This document shows positions 1-9,619 of a stretch of 46,406 nt of DNA, one piece after another (the first letter of the stretch is position 1; the number at the start of each line of letters is the position of its first letter). Source of the stretch: Planctomycetaceae bacterium (GTDB taxonomy: Bacteria; Planctomycetota; Planctomycetia; Pirellulales; UBA1268). The position numbers were made by a program, and so were the translations under genes. The notes under the pieces were generated by a model. That model did no database searches, was not told where the DNA came from, and was given only the letters and a program-made list of their open reading frames with translations. The stretch spans positions 1 through 46,406 of the forward strand of contig CACORA010000015.1 of the NCBI GenBank assembly GCA_902629495.1. Direction: 5' to 3'.

Positions 1-12
1 TTTGAGGCCATG

Positions 13-1422
13 TTACTCGTGGTCAATAGAGCATCCATACGGTGTGATGTCTGAGTCGGCTTGAATGGCTTTTGATCGTGAGGGACCAAGGCGACAGCCG
101 GTGATAATGCTTTTTCCAGCATCTCCTGTCCACAGGATCGAGGATTCTTGAAGGCATGGATTCCGTCGATCTGTCACGGTGACTGCAGACAATGTGACGT
201 CACGTGTTTCATGAAGTCGAATGCCGTATGGTGATGAGTCGAGAATCTGGGTGTTGCTTATTGTGATATTCCTGCAGCCATAACATTCAAGAAGTGCTTC
301 ACGCTGAAGTTCTGGTGTATCAGGAAATGCGTGTTGGCCTGATTGACAGTCCTGCAAAAGATTGCTGTTCACAATGCAGTCGTGACTATCCCTGAGGGTT
401 AGTCCTGTACAAAGTTCCTTTTTTTCACCATAGTCAGCATTATGGCCAAAACAGTTATTGCCTAAGATGATTTGGTGACTTTCTTCAATCAGCACATTTC
501 GATTGTGCCCAGAGTAGATATAGTTGCCAGTGATTGAGATGCCCTGAGTTCCTGACAGGTGGATGTTGTTCCATTGGCTCCCAATGAGGTTGCCGCTTAT
601 TGTCCACATCCCAACTTGTGGATTTTTGTCGAGTCCTTGACCAATCATTCGGATGTTTGCACCGTTTGGGCTATAGGTTGACTGAATTGTATTACTGCAA
701 ATAGTGCCCTCACGAATGCTACCGCTTCTTGCGTCAAGATAGATTTCAGCCGTTGCTTCTTCATCAGCGCCATGGATTTTGTGTGATCGATTATTGTTGT
801 ATTCGATGTCATTTCCTGTGATTTGAAGATTGCGTATCTCGCTTTGTTCTATTCGGATTCCACCAAGACGGCAGTAGCTGATATGAGATCCGCTGATAAT
901 TGTCTGATGCAGGTTTACATGATCAAGAAAAATGCCAATTCCTTTGTTGAAATAGATGTGACAATTATCGATGAGAACATTTCTCGATCGTCCCGTAAGC
1001 TGAATGCCATGCCTTAAGTCACGTAAGAAGACTCCAAAAAGTGAAGGCTGTGTCACGCCATCCATAAGAATGCCATCCGCATCGCGGTGTTGCCCCACAA
1101 TTTCGATGTCCCTCACAAGGGGCATGCGTTCGTGCATCCATGTTTCACTTCTATAGCTTTGGGGATCGGCTGTACCGCGATGTGAGCCCTTAAAGACGAG
1201 CGCGGGCCCAGCACCATGCATCAAGATTCGGGCAGTTGCTCCTTGGCCATCAAAAGACGTCCAGCCGCTACGCTTTAAATCTATGATGAGTGATTTTGTG
1301 ATCCGATAGACGCCACGAGGGAATGTAATGAGCCCAATTCCTTCATCTATTGCATGTTGTATTGCCGCTGTGTCATCAGTGGTGCCATCCCCTGTAGCTC
1401 CAAAATCACAAACGTTAGTCAT
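13..1422 (-). CDS. Right-handed parallel beta-helix protein (pectate-lyase-3 / GH28-related type)
   Basis: A 469-residue protein. It opens with the GATGDGTTDDTAAIQHAI signature of the pectate-lyase-3/GH28-related superfamily, followed by FPRGVYRI, the usual first coil of these solenoids. The rest is rich in short N-x-I/I-x-G-N strand-turn units (for example ITGNDIEYNNN and ISGNLIGSQWNN), as in right-handed beta-helices. Members bind, cleave or epimerise polysaccharides; no specific catalytic residues were identified, so enzyme class is open. The start at 1422 is preferred over one 26 codons upstream because AGGAG lies about 9 nt before it and because the family motif begins at once. No signal peptide is visible, which is odd for a polysaccharide-active protein; it may be cytoplasmic or use another export route. 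It is divergent from the EEP-fold phosphoesterase gene. Confidence 0.8.
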   Translation of the reverse strand: MTNVCDFGATGDGTTDDTAAIQHAIDEGIGLITFPRGVYRITKSLIIDLKRSGWTSFDGQGATARILMHGAGPALVFKGSHRGTADPQSYRSETWMHERMPLVRDIEIVGQHRDADGILMDGVTQPSLFGVFLRDLRHGIQLTGRSRNVLIDNCHIYFNKGIGIFLDHVNLHQTIISGSHISYCRLGGIRIEQSEIRNLQITGNDIEYNNNRSHKIHGADEEATAEIYLDARSGSIREGTICSNTIQSTYSPNGANIRMIGQGLDKNPQVGMWTISGNLIGSQWNNIHLSGTQGISITGNYIYSGHNRNVLIEESHQIILGNNCFGHNADYGEKKELCTGLTLRDSHDCIVNSNLLQDCQSGQHAFPDTPELQREALLECYGCRNITISNTQILDSSPYGIRLHETRDVTLSAVTVTDRRNPCLQESSILWTGDAGKSIITGCRLGPSRSKAIQADSDITPYGCSIDHE

Positions 1423-1577
1423 CTGAAGTCGCTCCTGAATGTGTTCGAGATACTGTTGTAAAACAGAAATAAGGTAAAGTACTTCTGGTGGTGAATACAA
1501 ATACTAATGATGGAACTATCTGGTGTGCTAAGAGCCTCGTCTCAAGCACGTGTTCCAAATGTGAGTCAAACAGAGGT

Positions 1578-2507
1578 ATGGAGAGTCGTATGTCATCTTC
1601 TCGAGTTCCAGGTGTTGTTTCGTTAGTCTTCGTGGTGCTTTCATCTCTGATGAGCTCACGCGTTGTATTGGGACAGCCGAAACAAGCACAGGTGCTTAAA
1701 GTAATAACGCATAACGTCTGGTATGGATTTACAAAAAAACCTCAGCCCCGTCATGACAATTGGAAGCAATGGATGGCTCATCAATCGCCCGATGTTGTTT
1801 CCCTGCAGGAGCTCAATGGCTTTTCAGCGAACGAGCTCGCAGAGGATGCAGCGTCCTGGGGGCACCCCTACTCAGAAATTCTCAAGCAGGGTGGGTTTCC
1901 GACGGGAATTACGTCACGGTACCCAATTTCGCATGTTCGTCGCATTCGAGAAGGATTCCATCATGGTCTTCTCCGATGTCAGATTCAGAACACCTGGTTT
2001 TATGTGATTCATTTTCATCCATCAAACTATAGGAAGCGTATCGAGGAAGCAGCTTTGCTAAAGCAGGACATCATGAGTCTTTCAGAGAACAGCCCTCGCA
2101 TTGTGTTGGCAGGGGATTTCAACGGTTTTTCTCCAGCAGATAAATATCACTATGATGCTGAGGCAGGCCTTATTCCTTTTTTTGAGTGGCTAGACTCAAA
2201 AAAAACATCAGCTCGCAATCTCAATCATGGTAAAATTGATTACGGCGGTATTGAAGCTATTTTGCAACAAGGCTTCGTTGATCTCGTTGCGAGCCAGCGA
2301 TCTCTCAAGGATCCGTATGTCGGAACATTTCCAACAAACCTTGTTGGTGATGAAGACCATGGACCAGATCGACGGCTTGATTATATTTTTGTGTCACCAA
2401 ATCTGAGGAAGAATATTTTGTCTGTAGAAATCCTTCGCGATGAAATGACTGAAATGTTATCAGATCATATTCCGGTGGCTGTTGTTATGGATTTGGGGAA
2501 GGAATGA
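1578..2507 (+). CDS. Secreted endonuclease/exonuclease/phosphatase (EEP) family protein
   Basis: A 309-residue hydrolase of the DNase I/sphingomyelinase/inositol-phosphatase fold. Family motifs appear in order: THNVWYG with N46, QE at 77-78 (metal-binding Glu), HFHPSN at about 145-150, GDFNG with D180 and N182, RLDYIF with D268, and the terminal SDH pair D296-H297. Residues 10-32 form a hydrophobic export signal, so it probably acts on phosphodiester or phosphate-ester substrates outside the cytoplasm. Substrate (nucleic acid, phospholipid or sugar phosphate) cannot be told. An ATG at 1590 is an equally possible start; a GTG at 1488 would put a non-hydrophobic stretch before the signal and overlap the neighbouring gene. 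A sulfatase follows on the same strand after about 118 nt, so the two may be co-transcribed. Confidence 0.85.
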   Translation: MESRMSSSRVPGVVSLVFVVLSSLMSSRVVLGQPKQAQVLKVITHNVWYGFTKKPQPRHDNWKQWMAHQSPDVVSLQELNGFSANELAEDAASWGHPYSEILKQGGFPTGITSRYPISHVRRIREGFHHGLLRCQIQNTWFYVIHFHPSNYRKRIEEAALLKQDIMSLSENSPRIVLAGDFNGFSPADKYHYDAEAGLIPFFEWLDSKKTSARNLNHGKIDYGGIEAILQQGFVDLVASQRSLKDPYVGTFPTNLVGDEDHGPDRRLDYIFVSPNLRKNILSVEILRDEMTEMLSDHIPVAVVMDLGKE

Positions 2508-2532
2508 CTGATTCCAAGAAGTATATCTGTGC

Positions 2533-2552
2533 CCTCGCTCTACAGAGTGGGG
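2533..2552 (+). other. Weak hairpin between EEP and sulfatase genes
   Basis: Imperfect self-complementary stretch: CCTCGCTC pairs with GAGTGGGG around a TACA loop, with G-T wobbles. No U-tract follows, so it is not a convincing terminator. It may be an mRNA processing or attenuation hairpin, or chance. Confidence 0.2.
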
Positions 2553-2625
2553 AGAGAAGAACGCTAATGTTGTTTCGTGATTCAGGCCAAGACAAGAAAT
2601 ACTCGTGCCGTTGATTGGAGATATT

Positions 2626-4332
2626 ATGCTGTTGCGAACATTTTTTTTCTGTCATTTTCATTACCCAGTCATTGTCTTTTTCATACTGACAAGTCTTGGG
2701 GTGACAGCTCAAGGGCAGCCACCAAATATCATCTATATTATGTCCGACGACCACGCAGCACATGCAATCTCGGCGTATGGGGGACGTCTTTCCAAGATCG
2801 CTCCAACACCGAATATCGATCGGCTAGCACAAGAAGGTGCACTTTTTCAAAATGTGTTTTGTACGAACTCAATCTGTTCACCATCGCGAGCATGTGTTCT
2901 CACCGGTCAATACAATCATGTGAATGGTGCTTTTGATTTATCAGGACGCGTGAAGCCTGAAAATCAAACGCTTGCCCGTGAAATGGGTCGAGCAGGTTAT
3001 CAAACAGCAATGGTAGGAAAGTGGCACCTCAAGGAAGAACCGCAAGCGTTCGACTACTACTGCGTCCTTCCGGGGCAGGGGAAATATCATGATCCAGAGT
3101 TTCGGGTTCAAGGCGAAAAACCATGGGGAAAAAATACGATAAGCCGACCTGGCATGCATGTTACAGATGCAATTACAGATATTTCGCTTGAGTGGCTCAA
3201 GGAAAAGCGTGATCCGAACAAGCCGTTTTTTCTTATGCATCACTACAAAGCACCTCATGACTATTTTGATAATGCCGCGCGATACGAGTCGTATCTTGCG
3301 GATGTTGCAATTCCTGAGCCAGACACCTTATGGCATCGAGATGAGGCATTTGGTTCCATTGCCACTCGAGGTGGACATGATGAATTAGTGCCACATATTG
3401 GGACATCGATAGGAAGCCGCAATCCGCGTCGTTCATATTTGCGTGATCTCCCAGCACGCTATCCGGCAGAATTCCCAAGAAACTTTGACCCACAGAATTT
3501 CAGTGATGAGGAGAATACGCGTTTGGCTTACAACGCGTATCTGAAAAAGTTTCTGCGCTGCGTGAAAGGAATCGATGATAATCTTGGTCGACTTTTCGCG
3601 TATCTTGAGAAAGAAGATTTGCTTGAAAACACCATGATCATCTATACGGCTGATCAAGGATTTATGCTTGGGGAGCATGATTATCAAGATAAGCGGTGGA
3701 TGTATGAAGAATCTCAACGCATGCCATTTCTTGTGCGGTATCCAAAATCCGTACAAGCAGGTTTACGTTCAGATGCCATTATTGAAAATGTTGATTTTGC
3801 ACCGACAATGCTGGATTTTGCGGGAGCAAAGATTCCAGACACAGTTCAGGGGAAATCATTTCGTTCGATCCTAGAATCAGGTGTTGAACCAGACGATTGG
3901 AAAAAAGCAGCATACTATCGTTATTGGATGCACATGGCACATCACGATAATCCTGCTCATGTGGGTCTTCGAACGAAAACGCATAAAATGATTTTTTTCT
4001 ATGGCTGTAATTATGACGGTGGATATCGGACACCTCCAGGGTGGGAGTTATACGATCTAATAAATGATCCTCACGAAACAACAAACCTGATCGGCAACCC
4101 AAAACACAGATCGGTGGAAAAGCAGCTGAAGGAGCAGCTTGCCAAGTTAAGAAATGAAGTCGGAGATGATGGTCACCATTATCCAGAGTGCGAAAAGGTT
4201 ATTCAGGAGTTCTGGGAGAGTAGTGAAAAGAATCACAAAAAGGCAGAAAAGATCGCACAGGAATTTTTATCGCGTCGTTTAGGAGAGCTGAAAGACGGAA
4301 ATAGATCGCCACGTACATCGCAAGGACCATGA
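2626..4332 (+). CDS. Secreted sulfatase (type I, formylglycine)
   Basis: A 568-residue arylsulfatase-superfamily enzyme that hydrolyses sulfate esters, probably on sulfated glycans. Residues 10-30 form a signal peptide. Metal-binding MSDDH is at about 39-43. The formylglycine signature is C84-S-P-S-R followed by xxxLTG, so C84 is the residue to be oxidised. GKWHL carries the conserved Lys and His, HHYKAPHD the substrate-side His, and YTADQGF the late metal-binding Asp and Gln. A C-terminal LYDLINDPHETTNL block is typical of the family. Its layout recalls N-acetylglucosamine-6-sulfatase-like enzymes, but that is a resemblance only. ATG at 2626 is chosen because GGAG lies 5 nt upstream; a GTG at 2605 lacks this. 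It is the first of seven sulfatases in the window. Confidence 0.9.
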   Translation: MLLRTFFFCHFHYPVIVFFILTSLGVTAQGQPPNIIYIMSDDHAAHAISAYGGRLSKIAPTPNIDRLAQEGALFQNVFCTNSICSPSRACVLTGQYNHVNGAFDLSGRVKPENQTLAREMGRAGYQTAMVGKWHLKEEPQAFDYYCVLPGQGKYHDPEFRVQGEKPWGKNTISRPGMHVTDAITDISLEWLKEKRDPNKPFFLMHHYKAPHDYFDNAARYESYLADVAIPEPDTLWHRDEAFGSIATRGGHDELVPHIGTSIGSRNPRRSYLRDLPARYPAEFPRNFDPQNFSDEENTRLAYNAYLKKFLRCVKGIDDNLGRLFAYLEKEDLLENTMIIYTADQGFMLGEHDYQDKRWMYEESQRMPFLVRYPKSVQAGLRSDAIIENVDFAPTMLDFAGAKIPDTVQGKSFRSILESGVEPDDWKKAAYYRYWMHMAHHDNPAHVGLRTKTHKMIFFYGCNYDGGYRTPPGWELYDLINDPHETTNLIGNPKHRSVEKQLKEQLAKLRNEVGDDGHHYPECEKVIQEFWESSEKNHKKAEKIAQEFLSRRLGELKDGNRSPRTSQGP

Positions 4333-4395
4333 GTGTCAGTCTGCGACAATGCATTAAGAATCGAAGTGCAGTACTGCATCATCGATTGAGCAACA

Positions 4396-5871
4396 CTATC
4401 TCGGAAACGTTTGCCTTAAGAATTTTGGAAGGCTCTTATAGTGCGTTCGATTGATCACATGTTCTTCCCAACTCGATACAAGCTGATCATACTCGACTTC
4501 AAGTTGTGCCCGGATATCAGCAGCCTGCGGGTCATGGATTCGATTTGTCATCTCAAGTGGATCATCGCGTAGGTTATAGAGTTCCGCAGATGCAGGCATG
4601 TTTTTATCAGAATATGGCCAATAGATATATTTCCAGTCACCTTTTACAAAGCCCAGGCTATAAACCTGTCGAGGCCCCCAGACATTTATCAGAGGCACAC
4701 GTCGGTCGCCGAACATGTCTGTACCAGAATATTGATTGAGTAACGTTTGGCCCTCTCCGTGTGAAGTGATGCCGAGCGTCGCATGAAGAATTGTGGCAGC
4801 AAGATCAAGATTTGATGTCAGTGCATTTGAACGGTTGGATTTTTTCTCTCGGGTTGGATCAAAGATAATGAGAGGAACACGGGAACTTTCTTCGTATGGC
4901 AAAACTTTAGAGCCGTAGCCATGGGCGCCACAGAGATAGCCATTGTCTGAAGTGAAAATGATAAGCGTGTTATGTTCTGCCCCGACTTCTTTGAGGGCAT
5001 CGCGAATCATTCCAACGGCCACATCAACTGCGTAAATAAGTTGATAGTAGTCCGCCATAACCTCATCATATTGGTCATTGTAATGCCATTCATAAAAGCG
5101 TTCATACTGACGACCTTGCTTTGATTGAGGTGAAAAGTGTGTGCCATGTTTTCGGCCAAAATTAAGTGGCTTAGGAAATGTTGCATTTGCATAGACGTGG
5201 TCGTAGGTCGGATCAGGCTGAACAGGTCGATGAGGTGCCTTGAAACTGATTGAAAGACAAAACTCCTTGCCAGCGGAGACCGATTGCTTTATGAAGTCGC
5301 GTCCGAATGCACCATATGATCTCGTTGAGTGCGGAAATTCCTCTGCATATTTCTGCATCGATTTGTTTTTAGCAGTGACAAATGAGGTTTGGCCTGGGCC
5401 ACCTCCCCAAACATGGAAATCCGTAACGGGATACCGCCCTCCTTGTGAATTGTCTTCCACAGTAAAACCGAACTTTCCTGCAAATGCGGTCTGATATCCT
5501 GCATTTCGAAGAATCATGGGATAACTTTTGGACCAATGTTCCTTCATCATTTGTCCGTCACCGTCGTCACCCGTACCAAAGTTGACCCCATGACGATATT
5601 CTGGCAAACCGGTCATAACGCTTGCACGACAAGCCATGCAAATGGCAGTTGTGTCGTAGTGTCGGTCGAAGACCACGCCGTCATCTGCCAGTGCGTCAAT
5701 ATTTGGCGTCTTGACTCCCGGGGCATCATAGCAACCAAGTGATCTGAGATTCTGATCATCAGTCATGAGAAAGATCACATTTGGTCGTTCATTTGCAAAC
5801 GTTTGACTTGTGAGTACAAGAACAAATAGAAGTTGAATACAAATGGTTTTCTTTTTGTGGTTCGGTTTCAT
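4396..5871 (-). CDS. Secreted sulfatase with CxAxR-type active site
   Basis: A 491-residue sulfatase. Residues 8-27 are a signal peptide; MTDDQ at about 36-40 gives the first metal ligands. The formylglycine motif reads C78-M-A-C81-R82, with Ala at the usual Pro position (allowed in the family) and a second Cys inside the motif. GKFG replaces the more common GKWH, so the conserved His is missing or moved there. KAPHRPVQP and FTSDNGY are the later family blocks, and LYNLRDDPLEMTNR ends the C-terminal domain. The start at 5871 precedes the export signal directly; a longer frame to 5997 would bury it. It lies 173 nt downstream of another sulfatase on the same strand and converges with the sulfatase ending at 4332. 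Confidence 0.88.
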   Translation of the reverse strand: MKPNHKKKTICIQLLFVLVLTSQTFANERPNVIFLMTDDQNLRSLGCYDAPGVKTPNIDALADDGVVFDRHYDTTAICMACRASVMTGLPEYRHGVNFGTGDDGDGQMMKEHWSKSYPMILRNAGYQTAFAGKFGFTVEDNSQGGRYPVTDFHVWGGGPGQTSFVTAKNKSMQKYAEEFPHSTRSYGAFGRDFIKQSVSAGKEFCLSISFKAPHRPVQPDPTYDHVYANATFPKPLNFGRKHGTHFSPQSKQGRQYERFYEWHYNDQYDEVMADYYQLIYAVDVAVGMIRDALKEVGAEHNTLIIFTSDNGYLCGAHGYGSKVLPYEESSRVPLIIFDPTREKKSNRSNALTSNLDLAATILHATLGITSHGEGQTLLNQYSGTDMFGDRRVPLINVWGPRQVYSLGFVKGDWKYIYWPYSDKNMPASAELYNLRDDPLEMTNRIHDPQAADIRAQLEVEYDQLVSSWEEHVINRTHYKSLPKFLRQTFPR

Positions 5872-6044
5872 AGGTGCAACAATGACTCCAGATAAAGTAT
5901 AAATGAGTGAGTATGTCTCTACGATTTGCACATCAAGATCATGAGAAGAAATGATGTTGAAGGGTAGACGCTCAGTTTTTGCGTTTTTCTTTGCCACATG
6001 ATTCTGCTCAGAAAGCTTAGAATATCAGTCATGCATTTTTGATC

Positions 6045-7499
6045 TCATTTTTTCTTTTTCCTGATATTTGCATTGGGTTCATCATGCTTTCCGAACTTCG
6101 CACGTCGATCACGTTCATGGCGATCTGTTCGCCGGAAAGTCCCTGGTTGGACAGGCGTATGTGCCGATATCGCAAGTGCAATCAGTTTTTCTAAGCGGTC
6201 AGCGCTGGTCGCAGCTAAATCATGAGATTCGCTTGGATCGTCTGCAAGATTATACAGTTCCCAAGAGTCACTGTTTTTTGGAAGAACGGCCCGCCAATCA
6301 CCTTGACGAATAGCTGTCCAACCGTTGATTTCCCAGTAAAGATACTGATGTTGTTTCTGTTTCCTGCCGGCATGTTTCGTGCCGAGGAGTTCGGGGATAA
6401 GGCTAATGCCGTCGCAGTCCTGCGGTGTCTCTGCTCCAGTAGCTTCGGCGATGGTAGGCATAATATCAGGGAAATAACCTAGAAAATCACTTCTACTGCC
6501 GGCAGGAATGTGGCCTGGCCAGCGAGCCACAAAAGGTATTCGCAGGCCACCCTCGTACAGATTTCCTTTTTTGCCACGGTACTCCACGCCCGTGCTTGGA
6601 TTCTTATTGGCCAAATGGATGCCACGGGGATGCGCCTTTGATGAAAAGTAGTCAGCTCCACCATTATCACCACTAAAAAAAACTAACGTGTTGTCATCAA
6701 TGTTGAGTTCTTTCAGGAGCTGTAGAATTTCACCAACTTGTCGATCAATCATTGTGACCATTGCAGCATATCTTTGTGCCTGTGGAGGCCAAGGTTTGTC
6801 TTTATATAAAGACCATGCTGGATCATTATCTGGAATATCGAAAATCCCATGCGGTGGCGTATAGGGAAGGTACGCGAAGAATGGCTCTGTCGCATGGTCA
6901 CGAATAAACTGTATTGCAGCATTATGAATCACATAATGGGAGTACGTAGAACCGTCACTGTTTCCGTGATTGCCTGCCAATGGGACCTCTTCACTATTTT
7001 GGATGAGGTACGGCGGATAATAACTATGGGCATGAACCTGATCGTAGTATCCTAGGAAAACATCAAAGCCATGGTCTTCGGGAACGCCTGTGGAGTCTCG
7101 TCCGCCACAGCCCCATTTACCAAAACCACCTGTGGCATACCCAAGTGGCTTTAAGAGAGAAGCAATGGTGATTTCCCCAGATCTCAGTGGCGTGCCGCCT
7201 CCATTGGCTCGAACTGAGGTATGTCCACTGTGTTTTCCGGTCAAAAAGCAGCAGCGTGTGGGGGCACACACTGAAGAACCTGCGAAGAGACTATCGAAAA
7301 CCATTCCCTCTTTTGCCATCTGATCAAGATTCGGTGTGAGGATATTCTTTCCTCCCATAAAGCCTGGCTCAAAATAGCCGAGCTCATCAGCCATGATGTA
7401 GATAACGTTGGGTCTCGTGATGTCGTCACCAAGTGCTTGCACTCCTAGAAGGGCAAGAACACACGAAAAGCAAAAATGTCTCCAGGTGATAAGCGTCAT
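6045..7499 (-). CDS. Secreted sulfatase with lysine-rich tail
   Basis: A 484-residue sulfatase with a signal peptide (about 8-24). The first metal-binding block is MADELGY, so one of the paired aspartates is Glu. The formylglycine motif is C78-A-P-T-R, followed by CCFLTGKHSGH. GKWGCGG, YTPPHG and FSGDNGG are later conserved blocks; LYNLADDPSESHDL marks the C-terminal domain. AAGGAAA sits about 7 nt before the ATG. The protein ends NANIRKKKK; the tail is encoded by an A-rich run, so the exact last residues are sensitive to sequencing error. Substrate unknown. It is the upstream member of a two-sulfatase minus-strand unit. Confidence 0.9.
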   Translation of the reverse strand: MTLITWRHFCFSCVLALLGVQALGDDITRPNVIYIMADELGYFEPGFMGGKNILTPNLDQMAKEGMVFDSLFAGSSVCAPTRCCFLTGKHSGHTSVRANGGGTPLRSGEITIASLLKPLGYATGGFGKWGCGGRDSTGVPEDHGFDVFLGYYDQVHAHSYYPPYLIQNSEEVPLAGNHGNSDGSTYSHYVIHNAAIQFIRDHATEPFFAYLPYTPPHGIFDIPDNDPAWSLYKDKPWPPQAQRYAAMVTMIDRQVGEILQLLKELNIDDNTLVFFSGDNGGADYFSSKAHPRGIHLANKNPSTGVEYRGKKGNLYEGGLRIPFVARWPGHIPAGSRSDFLGYFPDIMPTIAEATGAETPQDCDGISLIPELLGTKHAGRKQKQHQYLYWEINGWTAIRQGDWRAVLPKNSDSWELYNLADDPSESHDLAATSADRLEKLIALAISAHTPVQPGTFRRTDRHERDRRAKFGKHDEPNANIRKKKK

Positions 7500-7691
7500 G
7501 AATTTTCCTTGTATGGATGAAGTACTCTAAGATGTGCACAGCATGCATGCATCGATGGATGCACGAGGTTGTTAGAAATTCGTTTCATCGGTTTCTTTTG
7601 AGGAGCCAGAAAAAGGTAAAGTAAGGATACATGTTGTGTGCATATGTTTTTTTACCAACAACTAGTTTAGTGAAATAAATAAAAAACGATA

Positions 7692-8597
7692 ATGGATGCC
7701 CCTACTATTCTTATTGCTGAAAATCCCCATGCGGGCTCACAAGATGGCAGCCAATTGATTCAACGGCTTGTTGATTGTTTGAAATCTTGCGGAATGTCGG
7801 TCATTCGTGAACAGGATCCAGAAAGAATTCGCTGTCAGATTCAGGGAGATGTTTCAGATGAATATAAAAAATCACGAATTGCATGTGTCGTGTGTGCGGG
7901 TGGTGATGGAACAGTTGGTATGGTTGCTAACTGGCTTGATTCATCAACACCAATAGCAGTGCTGCCATTGGGTACGGAAAATCTTTTCGCGCGACAACTA
8001 GGATTTGACGGTAATATTGAAAATCTCTGTTCTCGTATTGCAGAAGCAAACACATTTTCCATTGATGCTGGAATTGCAAACGGCAAACTTTTTTTTGTCG
8101 TCGCATCCGTTGGGTTTGATGCTGAGGTAGTACGTTTACTGGCAGCACGACGGACGGGGCACATCCGTCATGCCACCTGGATTCGACCCATTCTTCAGGC
8201 ACTTAGGAGTTATCACTTTCCCGAAATTCGCGTGACAACCAACAATCAACGGCATCCCATTCACACTCGTTGGGCTTTTGTGCTGAATCTCCCTCAGTAT
8301 GCGCTAGGTCTTCAATTTGTATCTGAAGGTGATGTAACAGATGGTCGCCTCGATGTGTGCTGTTTTCGTGGTGGGCGATGGTGGAATGGTTTAAGGTACC
8401 TGACAGGTGTCATTATGGGCTGGCACAGAACATGGCGGGATACGCATGTGGAGCAGGCAACCCATGTGGTTATTGATTCAGACGGGGTTGTTCCATATCA
8501 GTTAGATGGTGACCCAGGTGGTGAATTACCATTAGAAATCAGTGTTGTGCCTGGACGATTGACAGTCATTGGTCATTTACCATCACAATCAAAGTAG
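7692..8597 (+). CDS. Diacylglycerol kinase catalytic-domain lipid kinase
   Basis: A 301-residue protein of the DAGK/YegS-like family, which phosphorylates lipid hydroxyls with ATP at the membrane or in the cytosol. The nucleotide-binding loop GGDGT is at 70-74 and the second family block PLGTENLFAR at 92-101. VVASVGFDAEVV at about 136-147 matches the start of the C-terminal beta-sandwich, and QLDGDPGGELP at the end matches its usual closing strand. The substrate could be diacylglycerol, phosphatidylglycerol or sphingoid lipid. No Shine-Dalgarno precedes the ATG. It stands alone between the sulfatase pair and the SMUG1 gene. Confidence 0.88.
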   Translation: MDAPTILIAENPHAGSQDGSQLIQRLVDCLKSCGMSVIREQDPERIRCQIQGDVSDEYKKSRIACVVCAGGDGTVGMVANWLDSSTPIAVLPLGTENLFARQLGFDGNIENLCSRIAEANTFSIDAGIANGKLFFVVASVGFDAEVVRLLAARRTGHIRHATWIRPILQALRSYHFPEIRVTTNNQRHPIHTRWAFVLNLPQYALGLQFVSEGDVTDGRLDVCCFRGGRWWNGLRYLTGVIMGWHRTWRDTHVEQATHVVIDSDGVVPYQLDGDPGGELPLEISVVPGRLTVIGHLPSQSK

Positions 8598-8776
8598 GGT
8601 TTGCATAAATGAGTGGGATTCTCATGGTGTCTTTTCATTAACCTGGTGACGGTGATCTTTCTACGGAAAAATAGTCACTGACTGAAAAAGGATGGATCTG
8701 AAACATGCTCTTTGTGAAATGATGTTTGCGACATCGTATCACACAACGGTTTATCGCACGGGGAACGTACCAAGGT

Positions 8777-9508
8777 TCAGTGTGACGTATTTTTTATAAG
8801 TGCTACTCCTTGCGCGCGTAATTGCTTTTCGATTTGTGTTTGCCATCCACGATTTGCAGCAGGACTTGCAGGGCTCGGATGCAGAATTGTTCCAATCGTC
8901 ACATGACTTTCTAGAGCCATGCGAGCCCTTTTCTCTGCGAATTTGCCAATGCCAATAATGCGTTGTGGCTTGCACCACTTTACAAGGCGTCGTAGTGCTT
9001 CGTCACAAATAGTGAAGAGTTTTTCTTGTTCGTTGCGAGGTAATTTGTCAGGTGTTCGATTGCGACCAGACTCTTCCATAAATACAAGAGGACAGTAGTT
9101 TGAGATAAAAAACCGTTCATGAAAAGTTTCACTTGTCTTAAATCGATGCTTTACCCAGTCCCATAGTCGTTGCCCGCTTACCTCACTTCGTTTGCAATTA
9201 AAACCTTCGATTGGTCGTTGAGGATGCATGGAGGTGGGTTGTTGAACCGGTGAATGAATACCCAAAAAGTCTCGAACTCGATTGACTTCCCCAAATGGAA
9301 TGCCCGTCTGGGCCATGCCCCATGGTCCGGGGTTCATGCCAAGAAACAATACATCGATACCTTGCCGTGCATATTTTTTCAGGTACGTTTCGTGAGGCTG
9401 TCGAGCATATGAGAGGGGGTTGTAGACATATGCAGTGGGTGCATCGAAGTGAAGTTGCTCAACATTTTTTGCAAGCCAGCGGGAAATAAGAATGGGTGTT
9501 CGTGACAT
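8777..9508 (-). CDS. SMUG1-type uracil-DNA glycosylase
   Basis: A 243-residue DNA repair enzyme that excises uracil (and in known members hydroxymethyluracil) from DNA. Motif A, GMNPGPWGMAQTGIPFG at 57-73, and motif B, HPSPASPAANRGW at 210-222, are close to those of vertebrate SMUG1 rather than UNG, MUG or family 4/5 enzymes. In motif A the Asn of MNPGPWG is the catalytic-site residue of the family, and the H210 region carries the base-flipping loop. ISNYCPLVFM in between is also family-like. The ATG at 9508 is chosen over a TTG ten codons earlier. SMUG1 is scattered in bacteria, so lateral transfer is possible, though planctomycete homologues are known to exist. Confidence 0.88.
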   Translation of the reverse strand: MSRTPILISRWLAKNVEQLHFDAPTAYVYNPLSYARQPHETYLKKYARQGIDVLFLGMNPGPWGMAQTGIPFGEVNRVRDFLGIHSPVQQPTSMHPQRPIEGFNCKRSEVSGQRLWDWVKHRFKTSETFHERFFISNYCPLVFMEESGRNRTPDKLPRNEQEKLFTICDEALRRLVKWCKPQRIIGIGKFAEKRARMALESHVTIGTILHPSPASPAANRGWQTQIEKQLRAQGVALIKNTSH

Positions 9509-9602
9509 GCTTAGAAAACACAGTTTTGATTGACGCAACGAATACAGTGAAAGAATAGTGGAGATGAAGAAAAGTCGTGTTTGTTTGTAAAATACCTAAG
9601 AA

Positions 9603-9616
9603 GTATCAAGCGATAC
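9603..9616 (-). terminator. Possible weak terminator hairpin
   Basis: Just past the stop of the sialidase-like gene, read on the minus strand, GTATC-GCTT-GATAC forms a 5-bp hairpin followed by TTCTT. The stem is short and the U-tract interrupted, so this is only a candidate. Confidence 0.25.
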
Positions 9617-9619
9617 GTG

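Noticed and set aside
7540..7565. GCATGCATGC-type repeat before the lipid kinase gene
   Set aside because: Simple short alternating sequence, not a phased or spaced operator-like dyad.
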